Source: Candidatus Saccharimonadota bacterium (GTDB taxonomy: Bacteria > Patescibacteriota > Saccharimonadia > Saccharimonadales > Saccharimonadaceae). Taken from it: a stretch of 32,025 nucleotides of DNA. The translations under genes and the position numbers were made by a program. Position 1 is the stretch's first letter; each line of letters starts with the position of its first letter. The notes under the pieces are model-generated. The model saw only the letters and a program-made list of their open reading frames with translations. It did no database searches and was not told the DNA's origin. The DNA lies in assembly GCA_017537745.1 (NCBI GenBank), contig JAFYKF010000003.1, positions 1-32,025 of the forward strand, written 5' to 3'. Positions 20,467 to 28,924 of this stretch are shown here, one piece after another.

Positions 20467-22245
20467 ATGGAACACAATCAAGAAGAAAAAACCATCCAAA
20501 TTGCCGGTTCTATCACTGTTGACGAGCTAGCAGGGGCCCTTGGCCTTTCTGTAACTGAACTTATCGGTACTCTCTTCAAAAATGGTATCGTTGCCACCAT
20601 CAACCAGCGTCTAGATTTTGAAACGGCCCAGATCATTATTGACGAATTAGGCTTCAAAAACGTCAAACTCGAAAAGAAAAACACCGCTACCAAAACTAGC
20701 GATATTCATCATGAACTCTCTGATAAGGCCGTCTCTCGTCCGCCAGTTGTTGCAGTTATGGGCCATGTCGACCACGGTAAGACTACTCTTCTAGACACCC
20801 TCCTCAATAAAAAGACCGTTGAGAAAGAAGCCGGCGGTATCACTCAGCATATCTCTGCTTATCAGCTAGAACGCGATGGTCGCACCATTACTTTTCTTGA
20901 TACTCCTGGCCACGAAGCTTTCGCTGCTATTCGCCAGCACGGCGCCCAGTTAACAGATATTGTTGTCATTGTGGTTGCCGCTGACGATGGCGTCAAACCT
21001 CAAACCATTGAGGCTATCAACTTTGCCAAATCCGCGAATGCTAAAATCATCGTCGCCATCAATAAGATTGATCGCGAAGGCGCCGACATTGATCGTACCA
21101 AGGCCGACCTCTCTAACCACGGGCTTCAACCTGAAGAATGGGGTGGTGATATCACGATGGTCCCAATCTCCGCTAAACTCAATCAGAATCTCGACCAATT
21201 GGTAGACATGATTTTACTCACCTCTGACATCGAAGAATTAAAAGCTGATATCGACATTCCGGCCGAAGGCCTCGTAATTGAATCACACATGGAAACCGGC
21301 AAAGGCTCAGTAGTTAATCTGTTGGTCACTGGTGGGGAACTCAAAACCGGCGACTTCATTGTGGCTGGCAAGACGTACGGTAAAATTCGCACTATGCTTG
21401 ACTGGCGCGGCAAACCAAAGGGGAAAGCCACTCCGTCTACCCCAGTTACGGTAACCGGTTTTAAAGAACTTCCGGACTTTGGTGACCGCTTCGTAGAGGT
21501 AAACGATGAAAAAACCGCCCGTAAGATGGCGCTCCTCAACGCCCAAGCCGCCGCCGATGAGTCAGCTTCTGCCAACGTTACTTCTACCGACCTCCTTCGT
21601 ATGATGAATACTGCCGATAACTCTAAGGTCTTCAATGTCATCGTTAAGGGCGACGTACTTGGTTCGGTCACTTCGGTTGTGGATTCCCTTAAAATGATCG
21701 ACACTCACGGTGAAATCACCCTTAATATAGTCTCTACGGGTGTCGGCGATATTAATGAAAACGACGTCTATATGGCTGCCGGCGAGCACACCGTTATCTA
21801 TGGTTTTAATGTAAATGTCCCAATCAATATCAGTAAAATGGCCGCTCGTGACAACGTCCCAATTCGTACCTATAAGGTAATCTACGAGCTCCTCGATGAT
21901 GCCAAGCACGAAATGGAAAATCTCCTTGATGCCGAAGTTATTGAAGAAGATAAGGGCGAAATGAAAGTTCTCGGTGTTTTCCGCACTGAAAAAACTCAAA
22001 TTATCGCCGGCGGCGAAGTCCTAAAAGGTGACGTTAAACCAAACTACCTTGTTAAAATCATGAGAAACAAAGAGGAAATTGGTGAAGCTGAAGTGTCCAG
22101 CACCCAAAAGGAGAAAATGGATGTTAAGGAGCTTGTTGCTGGCGAAACCGGTGGCCTCGCTCTAAAAACTGAGCACAAAACCGACCTCCAAATTGGCGAC
22201 CGCCTTAAATTCTTCACTCGCGAGATTAAAAAACGCACTTTGTAA
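20467..22245 (+). CDS. infB: Translation initiation factor IF-2
   Basis: IF-2 is the GTPase that places formyl-methionyl initiator tRNA on the ribosome. At 592 residues this is a short version. It has one IF2 N-terminal motif ([20 protein letters not shown], about 17-36) directly joined to the G domain, without the long variable linker of E. coli IF-2. The G motifs are G1 GHVDHGKT (about 98-105), G2 AGGITQH, G3 DTPGHEAF, G4 NKID and G5 SAK. Domains II-IV follow, with the C2 tRNA-binding domain ending [11 protein letters not shown]. The ATG has the Shine-Dalgarno AAAGGAA. The presence of fmt and def in the same window shows that formylated initiation is retained. Confidence 0.96.
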   Translation: MEHNQEEKTIQIAGSITVDELAGALGLSVTELIGTLFKNGIVATINQRLDFETAQIIIDELGFKNVKLEKKNTATKTSDIHHELSDKAVSRPPVVAVMGHVDHGKTTLLDTLLNKKTVEKEAGGITQHISAYQLERDGRTITFLDTPGHEAFAAIRQHGAQLTDIVVIVVAADDGVKPQTIEAINFAKSANAKIIVAINKIDREGADIDRTKADLSNHGLQPEEWGGDITMVPISAKLNQNLDQLVDMILLTSDIEELKADIDIPAEGLVIESHMETGKGSVVNLLVTGGELKTGDFIVAGKTYGKIRTMLDWRGKPKGKATPSTPVTVTGFKELPDFGDRFVEVNDEKTARKMALLNAQAAADESASANVTSTDLLRMMNTADNSKVFNVIVKGDVLGSVTSVVDSLKMIDTHGEITLNIVSTGVGDINENDVYMAAGEHTVIYGFNVNVPINISKMAARDNVPIRTYKVIYELLDDAKHEMENLLDAEVIEEDKGEMKVLGVFRTEKTQIIAGGEVLKGDVKPNYLVKIMRNKEEIGEAEVSSTQKEKMDVKELVAGETGGLALKTEHKTDLQIGDRLKFFTREIKKRTL

Positions 22246-22258
22246 TAAAAGTTTTTTG

Positions 22259-22267
22259 TGTTACAAT
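22259..22267 (+). promoter_or_regulatory. Extended -10 of the 22288 gene
   Basis: TGTTACAAT lies 20 nt before the ATG, with AAGGAG between. Confidence 0.65.
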
Positions 22268-22287
22268 AGGCATAAGGAGTAAATAAA

Positions 22288-22581
22288 ATGCAATTTGACG
22301 ATCAATTTCTACAAGAGATGGGCCTCCAAGCAATGCCAGAGGACCAAAAACAAGCCTTTCTTGACTATGTCCAAGAAGAATTATAGGTTCGCATCGGTGC
22401 ACGTATCGCCAAGGGCCTCACCGAGGTTCAACTGAATGAATTCGACCAGATTACCGATCCTGCCGCTGCTGCTGAATGGCTTGAGAAAAATCGTCCAGAC
22501 TATCGTGAAATCGTTACTCGCACCATCGAAGAGATGAAGCAAGAAATTCGCACCAATCGCTCTAAACTAGTTCAAGAATAA
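22288..22581 (+). pseudogene. DUF5663-like small protein interrupted by an in-frame amber codon
   Basis: A strong Shine-Dalgarno (AAGGAG, 22274-22279) leads to an ATG and 32 codons (MQFDDQFLQEMGLQAMPEDQ and on to YVQEEL), then TAG at 22384-22386. The same frame stays open for another 64 codons (VRIGARIAKGLTEVQLNEFD, later EWLEKNRPDYREIV) to a TAA at 22579-22581. Both halves read as one 97-codon helical protein like the small DUF5663-type proteins of Patescibacteria, so the TAG replaces one residue. No start codon and no good Shine-Dalgarno follow the TAG. Other genes here, such as rpsA and recJ, end at TAG, so TAG is a real stop. It could be a recent nonsense mutation, programmed readthrough or a sequencing error. 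Confidence 0.75.
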
Positions 22582-22586
22582 AAACT

Positions 22587-23363
22587 TTATTTAGCGTACC
22601 CGTTTAAGAAGGATTTTGCATCCATTGGTTTTCGTCCCTCTGGCTGTAATCTGTCAACTGCTATCGCTCGCCCATCCGCACAGGGAATCGTTAAACCGGC
22701 CGTATCACCCCCCTCTAGTATATGAGCCTCTAAAATAATGCAAGAATGACCAAAAAACGTATATTTTGGTTTTGGAAACCCCTGAAAAGCTACAATTTTC
22801 CGTAGCAAAACATTGGCCGAATCAGTCTCTGGCGTTAGCGTGCCCATCTCTTTGGTTAGTTTAGCGGTGAAAGTTGCTTTTGAATCATCTTGTGCTACCG
22901 GTGTAGGTAACTTACTCAAATTCTCGGTAATCCACTCCGCCCCAGTTGTAGCTAAGGCCTTATAAATCACAGCTTTATCTAATGACAATCCGGATAGCGT
23001 CGTCTGGTAGTAAATTGGCCCCGCATCCATCGCCTTCACTAGTTTCATTACTGATACCGAAAAATCCGAATCTCCAGACAAAATCGCGCTCTCAATCGGT
23101 GATGCACCTCTATATAGCGGTAACAGAGAAGGGTGGATGTTCAGAATCCCCTCCGGCTCAAACAATTCTAATACGTCCTCTCGAATCATTACGCCGAAAG
23201 AAGCCAGCACACCGTGCACCTCTGGATTTTCTCGCTTCAAACGCTTTACTTCTTCTAAATCCTCTTTTGTTCTAGCGTGAAAAATCACTTCGCACTTATG
23301 CGACAACACCTCTAACGCCGCATCGGCGAGCATCCCATTTCCAAAGAATATTATCTTTTCCAT
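22587..23363 (-). CDS. fmt: Methionyl-tRNA formyltransferase
   Basis: Fmt formylates methionyl-initiator tRNA with 10-formyltetrahydrofolate. The protein from ATG 23363 has 258 residues, about 50 shorter than E. coli Fmt. The catalytic core has LNIHPSLLPLYRGASPIESA with the N-x-H motif, then SVSVMKLVKAMDAGPIYYQ with the catalytic aspartate. The C-terminal domain is present but shortened, ending RLQPEGRKPMDAKSFLNGY. The frame is open upstream to 23510, but MEKIIFFGNGML is the natural first beta strand and starts 10 nt after the def stop. It is the last gene of the priA-def-fmt block. The open region before this start overlaps def and is not protein-like. Confidence 0.93.
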   Translation of the reverse strand: MEKIIFFGNGMLADAALEVLSHKCEVIFHARTKEDLEEVKRLKRENPEVHGVLASFGVMIREDVLELFEPEGILNIHPSLLPLYRGASPIESAILSGDSDFSVSVMKLVKAMDAGPIYYQTTLSGLSLDKAVIYKALATTGAEWITENLSKLPTPVAQDDSKATFTAKLTKEMGTLTPETDSANVLLRKIVAFQGFPKPKYTFFGHSCIILEAHILEGGDTAGLTIPCADGRAIAVDRLQPEGRKPMDAKSFLNGYAK

Positions 23364-23373
23364 TTTAGTCCCA

Positions 23374-23949
23374 CTACTCTGAGCCGCCCCAGAGTTTTTT
23401 GTTATTTTTAATTTCTTTGTCGTAATCCACTGGCTGTAAATCGCCCTTATCGTCCATCTTGTAAAATGCATCTTCCTCGTCACGGATATGATCAATAAAT
23501 AGTATGCCATTCAAATGGTCAATTTCGTGAAGCAGGGTTCTCGCAAGCTCCCCAGTTGCTTTAATCCTTACCTCTGTACCATCTTCCAATCTTGCCTTGA
23601 CCTTAACTTTAGAGGCGCGGGGCACCTTGCCATAGATAGCTGGCACCGATAAACATCCCTCAAAGTCTTTCACGATTTTGCCGTCTGCCCTTATCACCTC
23701 TGGGTTAATCAAAGCCGTAAACGTCGCCTTCTTCTTATCTTCCATATCATCACGGATGATGATGATGCGCTTCAAAACTCCCATCTGTGGCGCCGCCATT
23801 GCCGCGGATAGTTCATACGGATGCTTATCTTCCCAATCTAGGGACAATTTTCGCATATCAGCAATAATACCGAGAATTTCTTCATCTATTTCTCGGACCT
23901 TTTCACTTTTCTCCCGTAGACGCGGGTCTGGCGTCGTAATTATTTTCAT
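23374..23949 (-). CDS. def: Peptide deformylase
   Basis: This enzyme removes the formyl group from the N-terminus of new proteins, using a metal ion. Its 191 residues show the three motifs: motif 1 AAMAAPQMG (with S where the first Gly is usual), motif 2 EGCLSVP (Cys ligand) and motif 3 HEIDHLNGILFIDH (two His ligands and catalytic Glu). An acidic/basic tail of about 35 residues follows. Its -10 (TATAAT, 23956-23961) begins directly after the priA stop TGA, which thereby forms the TGn extension, and the ATG is 6 nt further, so it can be made as a leaderless mRNA apart from priA. Confidence 0.95.
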   Translation of the reverse strand: MKIITTPDPRLREKSEKVREIDEEILGIIADMRKLSLDWEDKHPYELSAAMAAPQMGVLKRIIIIRDDMEDKKKATFTALINPEVIRADGKIVKDFEGCLSVPAIYGKVPRASKVKVKARLEDGTEVRIKATGELARTLLHEIDHLNGILFIDHIRDEEDAFYKMDDKGDLQPVDYDKEIKNNKKLWGGSE

Positions 23950-23955
23950 AAGCCT

Positions 23956-23964
23956 ATTATATCA
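23956..23964 (-). promoter_or_regulatory. Extended -10 of def formed with the priA stop codon
   Basis: Minus strand: priA ends TGA (23964-23962), directly followed by TATAAT, 6 nt and the def ATG. Confidence 0.8.
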
Positions 23965-25893
23965 TAAAAGGCTTGGCGGCTCAAGAGAGACTCGAAAACC
24001 TTGGTCCAGAGTCCTACACGCCTCAATCAGAGCTTTGCGTGACGCACTTCGCACGATAATTTCCCAAGTATACCCCTGTGAAGTCCTCTCATGGAATGCC
24101 GGCATCGGCGGGGAAATAATCAATCGTTTGTCCCGCCCTAATCTCTGTACAGTCTCTTGTATTTTTCTTAGAACTGTTGCCTCAGTTTTTAAGGTTAAAT
24201 CCAGGCGCATCACATATTTAAACGGTGGGAAACCACTTCTTCGCCTCTGTTTTAACAGATATTCGGCAAAACCATCAAAATCTTCATCTATTGCGTATCT
24301 TAAGACTGGATGTTCCGGTCGATACGTCTGAATCACCACGTTCGCTTCCTCCAGGTGTCCTCGTCCCACTCGGCCAATCACCTGGGTCAAGAGTTGAAAA
24401 ACCCTCTCTTCTGCTGCAAAGTCCGGTAAAGATAGCCCTGCGTCTGCCGCCACCACCCCAACCGTAGCGAGTTTTGGTAAATCTAGCCCTTTTGCCAACG
24501 TCTGTGTTCCTACCAATATATCTACATCTCCATTTCGCACCTCTGAATACATGGAGTCCATCCCTTCACCTTTTTTATTATCAGCATCAAATCTCTTTAC
24601 TCGTGCCTTAGGAAACAATCGTGTAAGCTCGCTCTCTAATAATTTAGTCCCAAACCCCTTATGAATCAAATCCGGACAACCACACTCTGGGCAACCGGCC
24701 GGTACCCTACATGAATACCCACACGTGTGGCACTGCAGGGTATAGCTATCTGCATGTAATGTAAGGGGTAGAAAACAGGTCGGGCAGAGTAATTCATTCC
24801 CGCATTTTTCACAAATTGTAAGAGGGGATGACCCCCTTCGATTATGAAAAATCAACGTCTGTCTCCCATGCCCTAAGTTGGTTTCCATAAGAGAAAGTAA
24901 AGCCCCCGAAAAATACCGGTTCTTGTTGAAATTCGCTCGATCCTTGAAATCAATTATCTGAATCTTTGGCTTAATTGCCTCGGATTTTGCTTTCTCTTTA
25001 AGGCTAATCAAAGACCCCTGTTTTTTTGCAATATAATAATCGGAAATATTTGGCGTTGCCGACCCTAAAATGCAGTCGCCATGTATCTCTTTTGCCATAA
25101 AACTCGCCACTCTTATAGCTGAATACTTTGGTGAGTTCTCCTGGTAATAGGTGGATTCATGCTCCTCATCAATAATGATTAATCCAAGATTGGATAGAGG
25201 TGCAAACAGGGCAGAACGTGGGCCTACTACCACCTGAGGCTCATCTGAATTCAACAGTTTTTCAAAAATCAAATGCCGTTCCGCCTCTGTCTGACCAGAG
25301 TGGATAAGAGTTATTTTGTCCCCAAATACTTCTCCAAATACTTGTACTAACTGACCGGTCAAAGCAATTTCTGGCACCAAAAGGATAACAGACTTTTGCT
25401 CTGAAAGGGCCTTCTCGGCTAGTTTAAGGTAGATGTTTGTTTTACCACTACCAGTAACGCCAAACAGCAGTTTCGTGGCTCCTAGGGCCCTTAAAATGCC
25501 CGTGAGGGCCATTTTTTGGTGGGGGTTGAGCTGAATATCCCGCGCAATATTGGGTTGGAGCTTAGAACAGGTATGAGCCTCATGCTTGCGCCGTTTTTTT
25601 AACACGCCATTTGGTAAAATCATATTAAGCGCACTAGTCGCCGGCACTTGATAATAATCCGCAATCCACTGTGCTGTTGCCACGAGATGTGCCGGCAATG
25701 GCCTTGAATACAAAATTCGTGTAATTCCGCGGCACTTAAAAATCGGTTGAGCAACTTTTTTAATAATCACCCCCGCTGCCCGAAATCTCCCTATTGGTAC
25801 CTCTACGATAGCCCCAGGCTCCAGCGCTTCGTCAAAAGTATATGTTAGTACCTCGCCAACACCATTCCTCGCCGGTAACACCTCATAATACAT
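23962..25893 (-). CDS. priA: Primosomal protein N' (replication restart helicase)
   Basis: PriA is a superfamily 2 3'-5' DNA helicase that reloads the replisome at stalled forks. It has 643 residues. The N-terminal DNA-binding domain (about 1-105) is followed by Walker A FGVTGSGKTNIY (near 157), DEEH box IIIDEEHESTYY (near 241), motif III GSATPN, the zinc-binding insertion with CEKCGNELLCPTC and CHTCGYSCRVPAGCPECGCP (about 350-395), and helicase motifs V-VI (GTQTLAKGLDLP, QVIGRVGRG). The first zinc pair is C-x2-C, as usual. The ATG is 6 nt behind TGATATAAT, so it is leaderless. It heads the priA-def-fmt block, which is common in bacteria. Confidence 0.95.
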   Translation of the reverse strand: MYYEVLPARNGVGEVLTYTFDEALEPGAIVEVPIGRFRAAGVIIKKVAQPIFKCRGITRILYSRPLPAHLVATAQWIADYYQVPATSALNMILPNGVLKKRRKHEAHTCSKLQPNIARDIQLNPHQKMALTGILRALGATKLLFGVTGSGKTNIYLKLAEKALSEQKSVILLVPEIALTGQLVQVFGEVFGDKITLIHSGQTEAERHLIFEKLLNSDEPQVVVGPRSALFAPLSNLGLIIIDEEHESTYYQENSPKYSAIRVASFMAKEIHGDCILGSATPNISDYYIAKKQGSLISLKEKAKSEAIKPKIQIIDFKDRANFNKNRYFSGALLSLMETNLGHGRQTLIFHNRRGSSPLTICEKCGNELLCPTCFLPLTLHADSYTLQCHTCGYSCRVPAGCPECGCPDLIHKGFGTKLLESELTRLFPKARVKRFDADNKKGEGMDSMYSEVRNGDVDILVGTQTLAKGLDLPKLATVGVVAADAGLSLPDFAAEERVFQLLTQVIGRVGRGHLEEANVVIQTYRPEHPVLRYAIDEDFDGFAEYLLKQRRRSGFPPFKYVMRLDLTLKTEATVLRKIQETVQRLGRDKRLIISPPMPAFHERTSQGYTWEIIVRSASRKALIEACRTLDQGFRVSLEPPSLL

Positions 25894-25899
25894 ACCATC

Positions 25900-25908
25900 A
25901 TTATATCA
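25900..25908 (-). promoter_or_regulatory. Extended -10 for a leaderless mRNA (priA)
   Basis: Minus-strand TGATATAAT ends 6 nt before the priA ATG. Confidence 0.8.
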
Positions 25909-25914
25909 CCCTGA

Positions 25915-25957
25915 ATAAAAAAATGGGCCCAGCTTGCCTTTTAGACAAGTCGGGCCC
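25915..25957 (-). terminator. Terminator of the 26284 gene
   Basis: Minus-strand GGGCCC-GA-CTTGTC-TAAAA-GGCAAG-CT-GGGCCC with a T7 tail. It protects the priA promoter from readthrough. Confidence 0.9.
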
Positions 25958-25969
25958 GGGGGCTAATTG

Positions 25970-26284
25970 CTAGACCATGATTGCGCCTTCCACGCAGGCA
26001 TCCATGTGTTTCAGGAAGTGGATAGCCTGTTCTTTGTCAAAGGCCAGGTCGAAGACGATGGCGTCACTTGAGCTTTGTCTCCTGGCAAGGCTGGCCCCAC
26101 ACGTGTAGGCGTACTTTACCAGCGCACGCGCGGTGTCGTACGACCTCTTGGCGGCCAGAGTGTTTGCTCCATCTCTGAGCGCGACGAACCGCTCCTCCCA
26201 GTCGTAGAGACTAAGATTTTCCCGTCCAAAGACACTTATTGGCATTTTGAGTTCAACGGAAACTACTACCTTTTGTACTAACAT
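25970..26284 (-). CDS. Hypothetical protein, 104 residues
   Basis: I recognise no family. The open frame reaches 26308, but AAAGGGG lies 6 nt before the ATG at 26284, which I take as start (MLVQKVVVSVELKMPISVFG). The protein begins with a beta strand, then alternates helices rich in Ala and charged residues (WEERFVALRDGANTLAAK, AIHFLKHMDACVEGAIMV). It is soluble and GC-rich in codon use (many GCG, CGC, GGC), like the orphan genes at 403-1576. It has a perfect sigma-70 promoter, a 90-nt leader with a terminator-like hairpin, and a strong terminator. The layout suggests a regulated, well expressed small gene. Confidence 0.68.
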   Translation of the reverse strand: MLVQKVVVSVELKMPISVFGRENLSLYDWEERFVALRDGANTLAAKRSYDTARALVKYAYTCGASLARRQSSSDAIVFDLAFDKEQAIHFLKHMDACVEGAIMV

Positions 26285-26321
26285 TTCTTGCCCCTTTCGA
26301 AAGATCATATACTTCCTGCTC

Positions 26322-26358
26322 TATATAAAAGCTCCCCGCCCATACTAAGAGAAGAGCT
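26322..26358 (-). promoter_or_regulatory. Leader hairpin before the 26284 gene, attenuator-like
   Basis: Minus-strand AGCTC (26358-26354) pairs with GAGCT (26334-26330), with further G-C pairs inside, and TTTTATAT follows. It resembles an intrinsic terminator placed in the 5' leader, so premature termination could control the gene. Confidence 0.4.
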
Positions 26359-26377
26359 GAATCGTATACCATTCTTA

Positions 26378-26406
26378 ATTATAACGTAATTATGATAAAT
26401 TGTCAA
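26378..26406 (-). promoter_or_regulatory. Perfect consensus promoter of the 26284 gene
   Basis: Minus-strand TTGACA (26406-26401) and TATAAT (26383-26378) are 17 bp apart. Confidence 0.88.
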
Positions 26407-26481
26407 GTAGTGGGTAAGATATCAAACCTAACAAGAGGATGTAATGTCGTTGTAATTTTTACCCAAAATCTTACAAAACAT

Positions 26482-26490
26482 GCTATAATG
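26482..26490 (+). promoter_or_regulatory. Extended -10 of the HTH-recJ operon
   Basis: TGCTATAAT is followed by a short leader with GCGAGG before the ATG at 26513. Confidence 0.7.
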
Positions 26491-26512
26491 AAACAAGTAA
26501 AAGCGAGGTAAA

Positions 26513-26803
26513 ATGTTAGATATATTTGTTACATCCCGGGTGCGCCGTAAAATCATCGTTGTTTTTGCTAAATATCCCGATTTCAAAACTCACGTTAGGG
26601 GTTTAGCCAAGCTAATCAAAGAGGATCCTGGTAATATCCAGCGCGAATTAAATCATCTGGTAGATGGCGACTTTCTCACTGTCACCAAGCGTGGTCGCAT
26701 TAAAATCTATCAAACCAACAAAAGCTTCCCAATTTTAAAGGAACTCCAGAGCATTGTGATTAAGAGCCAAAAGAGTAGCCGGCCAAACAAAACCATCAAC
26801 TAG
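26513..26803 (+). CDS. Winged-helix DNA-binding protein
   Basis: A 96-residue protein with a winged helix-turn-helix of the ArsR/MarR-like type. SRVRRKIIVVFAKYPDFKTH is helix 1, VRGLAKLIKEDPGNIQRELNHLVDGDFL holds helices 2-3 (recognition helix NIQRELNHL), and TVTKRGRIKIYQTNKSF is the wing. A helix (PILKELQSIVIK) for dimerisation ends the protein, so no sensor domain is visible. It lies 15 nt upstream of recJ in one transcript and may regulate this operon or a repair response; that is inference. Similar small HTH proteins act on tandem DHH-type genes in other bacteria, but I cannot name a specific family. Confidence 0.78.
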   Translation: MLDIFVTSRVRRKIIVVFAKYPDFKTHVRGLAKLIKEDPGNIQRELNHLVDGDFLTVTKRGRIKIYQTNKSFPILKELQSIVIKSQKSSRPNKTIN

Positions 26804-26818
26804 AAAAGGGCCAAAACA

Positions 26819-28462
26819 TTGAACAAATTATTTATTCAATTACTAGAATCCCGCCATATTACTGACGACTTTTTGCATCCAAAATACGAAAATCTCACCG
26901 ACCCGTATCTTATTCCAGACATGGAAAAGGCTGTTTCTCGCATCAAAGAAGCTATTAAAAATAGTGAACATGTTCTGATTTATGGCGACTACGACGTGGA
27001 TGGCGTGACGGCCAGCACACTGATGGAAGATGCTCTCACCCTTGCTGGCATTAAACCCGAAAATATTACTATTATGCTTCCAGACCGTTTTGCTGATGGC
27101 TATGGCATGAGTCCTAAAATCATCCAAAAAGCCAAAGACACCAACACTACTCTTGTAATCACCGTAGACTGTGGCTCCAGCAACCACGATATTATCAGGG
27201 AACTAAATACCTTAAAAATAGACACTATTGTCACCGATCATCACGAATGCCCCGAAGCGCTACCAGAGGCTCTCGCCATAATCAATCCTAAACGTAAAGA
27301 CCAAAATATCCCAGATACTCTTAAAAATCTCGCCGGTGTTGGTGTTGCTTTTAAGCTTGCCGAAGCGCTAAAAAATGCCAATTTGATTCAATCCGGCCAA
27401 GAGAAGTGGCTCTTAGACCTCGTCCTAATCGGCACTATCTGTGACAACATGCTCTTAACTGGTGAAAACCGCATCTTAGGCTACTATGGCATTAAAGTCC
27501 TCTCTAAGACTCGTCGTCGCGGCTTAAGAGAGCTCATGCGCATTGCTGGTGTTCAGCCAGATCGCCTCACTTCTGAATCGATCGGTTTCCAACTTGGGCC
27601 AAGGCTAAATGCTGCTGGCCGTCTTGATACCGCCGAGCTATCCCTTAATCTTCTCCGCACAAAATCCCCCACAGAGGCCGCCGCCCTCACTCTTAAGCTA
27701 GAAGAACTTAATAAATCTCGTCGCACCGAACAGCGTGCCGCTACCGATGAAATAGCTACTCGCTACAGAGAAACGCCTAACACCTCATCAGTAATTATCG
27801 AAACCGGCTCTTGGCACGAAGGTATCCTTGGTATTGTTGCCGGACATCTAGTCGAAGATTATCACCAACCGGCTTTTGTGCTAACCGAGCTAGAAGGCAA
27901 CATTCTTAAGGGTTCTGGCCGCAGTTTTGGTGATTTTAACCTTGCCGAAGCCTTAAATCATGCCAAAAATACCATTATTAGTGGTGGCGGCCACGCCGGT
28001 GCTGCCGGAGTTAAACTTTATAAAAAAGACCTAGTGTCTTTTAAAAATCAGATTAATGACTACTATAAAAGCCTCAATCTCAAAGATCAAGACCGCTATT
28101 TTGTTACCACTGCCGACCTCTTTACCGAAGTAGCCGAGGATTTTACCCTGGACCTCTTAGATGACCTCAAGCTCCTAGAACCTTACGGCGCAGGGAACGA
28201 GGAGCCGATCTTTTGCTTACGAAACGCCAATATTCTTCAAATCAAGCATATGGGGACAAACGGTCAACACCTCTGTCTCAATCTCAAGTCAAAAGACGGT
28301 AAGATCATCAAATGCATTGCATTCTCCGCCCCTGAAAAATGGTTCAGTCTCTACCAAGATGAAAACTATGATTTTACCGTCAAGCCTATCGAAAACTACT
28401 GGAATGGCGTGCGTTCAATTGAAGCACGCCTCCTAGATATAAAACCAAGTGCTACTTCTTAG
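26819..28462 (+). CDS. recJ: Single-stranded-DNA exonuclease RecJ
   Basis: RecJ degrades single-stranded DNA 5'-3' in recombination and repair. This 547-residue protein shows the DHH-superfamily motifs YGDYDVDGVTAS (about 59-70), VDCGSS (about 118-123), TDHHECP (about 139-145) and GVGVAF, the DHHA1 domain with SGGGHAGAAG (about 390-399), and the C-terminal OB domain. The frame begins with TTG at 26819, preceded by AAAAGGG at 26804-26810. No ATG candidate fits better, because MNKLFIQLLESRHI reads as the usual short N-terminus. Translation follows the HTH gene. The 3' end overlaps the mscL stop on the other strand by 11 nt. Confidence 0.94.
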   Translation: MNKLFIQLLESRHITDDFLHPKYENLTDPYLIPDMEKAVSRIKEAIKNSEHVLIYGDYDVDGVTASTLMEDALTLAGIKPENITIMLPDRFADGYGMSPKIIQKAKDTNTTLVITVDCGSSNHDIIRELNTLKIDTIVTDHHECPEALPEALAIINPKRKDQNIPDTLKNLAGVGVAFKLAEALKNANLIQSGQEKWLLDLVLIGTICDNMLLTGENRILGYYGIKVLSKTRRRGLRELMRIAGVQPDRLTSESIGFQLGPRLNAAGRLDTAELSLNLLRTKSPTEAAALTLKLEELNKSRRTEQRAATDEIATRYRETPNTSSVIIETGSWHEGILGIVAGHLVEDYHQPAFVLTELEGNILKGSGRSFGDFNLAEALNHAKNTIISGGGHAGAAGVKLYKKDLVSFKNQINDYYKSLNLKDQDRYFVTTADLFTEVAEDFTLDLLDDLKLLEPYGAGNEEPIFCLRNANILQIKHMGTNGQHLCLNLKSKDGKIIKCIAFSAPEKWFSLYQDENYDFTVKPIENYWNGVRSIEARLLDIKPSATS

Positions 28463-28898
28463 CAGATTTTTTCTCATCGTCCGACTTTTTCTCGTCGGCT
28501 TTCTCAGCTTCTTTTTTAGCCGCCCTACGATCTTTTACCCGGTTGAGTCTATTCATACCTTTGATGATCATAAAGATTACCCAAGCGATAATCAAGAATT
28601 GAATCACATTCTGGATGAAATTACCATAAGCAATCACTGCGGCGTCACCTGTACCGAAGAAGTTTGGAATTACTAATGAAAGCTGAGTAAAATCAACTCC
28701 GCCAGCAATCAAACCCACAATCGGCATTACGATATCGTTTACCAATGAATTAACGATTGCCGTGAATGCTCCACCTACCGCCACGCCTACTGCGAGGTCT
28801 ACTACCGAACCACGATTGATAAACTCAATAAACTCTTTTCGAAACCCAGAACTTTTTTCCCGAGCTTCCTTAATTTTTTCTGTTGCTTTCGCTGTCAT
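28452..28898 (-). CDS. mscL: Large-conductance mechanosensitive channel
   Basis: MscL opens under membrane tension and releases solutes during osmotic down-shock. The protein has 148 residues: an amphipathic N-terminus (FRKEFIEFINRGSVVDLAVG), TM1 (VAVGGAFTAIVNSLVNDIVM), a short periplasmic loop (GGVDFTQLSLVIPNFFG), TM2 (NFIQNVIQFLIIAWVIFMII) and a long charged C-terminal helix ending in DEKKSDDEKKSAKK. The homopentamer sits in the cytoplasmic membrane. The ATG at 28898 has AAAGGAG 5 nt upstream and is preferred over an upstream ATG at 28916. Its -10 shares bases with the stop codon of the preceding minus-strand gene. Confidence 0.95.
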   Translation of the reverse strand: MTAKATEKIKEAREKSSGFRKEFIEFINRGSVVDLAVGVAVGGAFTAIVNSLVNDIVMPIVGLIAGGVDFTQLSLVIPNFFGTGDAAVIAYGNFIQNVIQFLIIAWVIFMIIKGMNRLNRVKDRRAAKKEAEKADEKKSDDEKKSAKK

Positions 28899-28915
28899 AA
28901 AAACTCCTTTTCTCA

Positions 28916-28924
28916 ATTATATCA
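28916..28924 (-). promoter_or_regulatory. Extended -10 of mscL formed with an upstream stop codon
   Basis: On the minus strand the stop TGA (28924-28922) of the 29539 gene is directly followed by TATAAT, and mscL starts 17 nt further with a Shine-Dalgarno. Confidence 0.75.

Noticed and set aside
22384-22386. Genome-wide reassignment of TAG
   Set aside because: At least rpsA, recJ, mscL, the acyl-CoA ligase, the HTH gene and the 403 gene end in TAG at sensible family lengths.
23364-23510. N-terminal extension of Fmt to 23510
   Set aside because: The extra 49 codons overlap def and are not family-like. MEKIIFFGNGML is the normal first strand.
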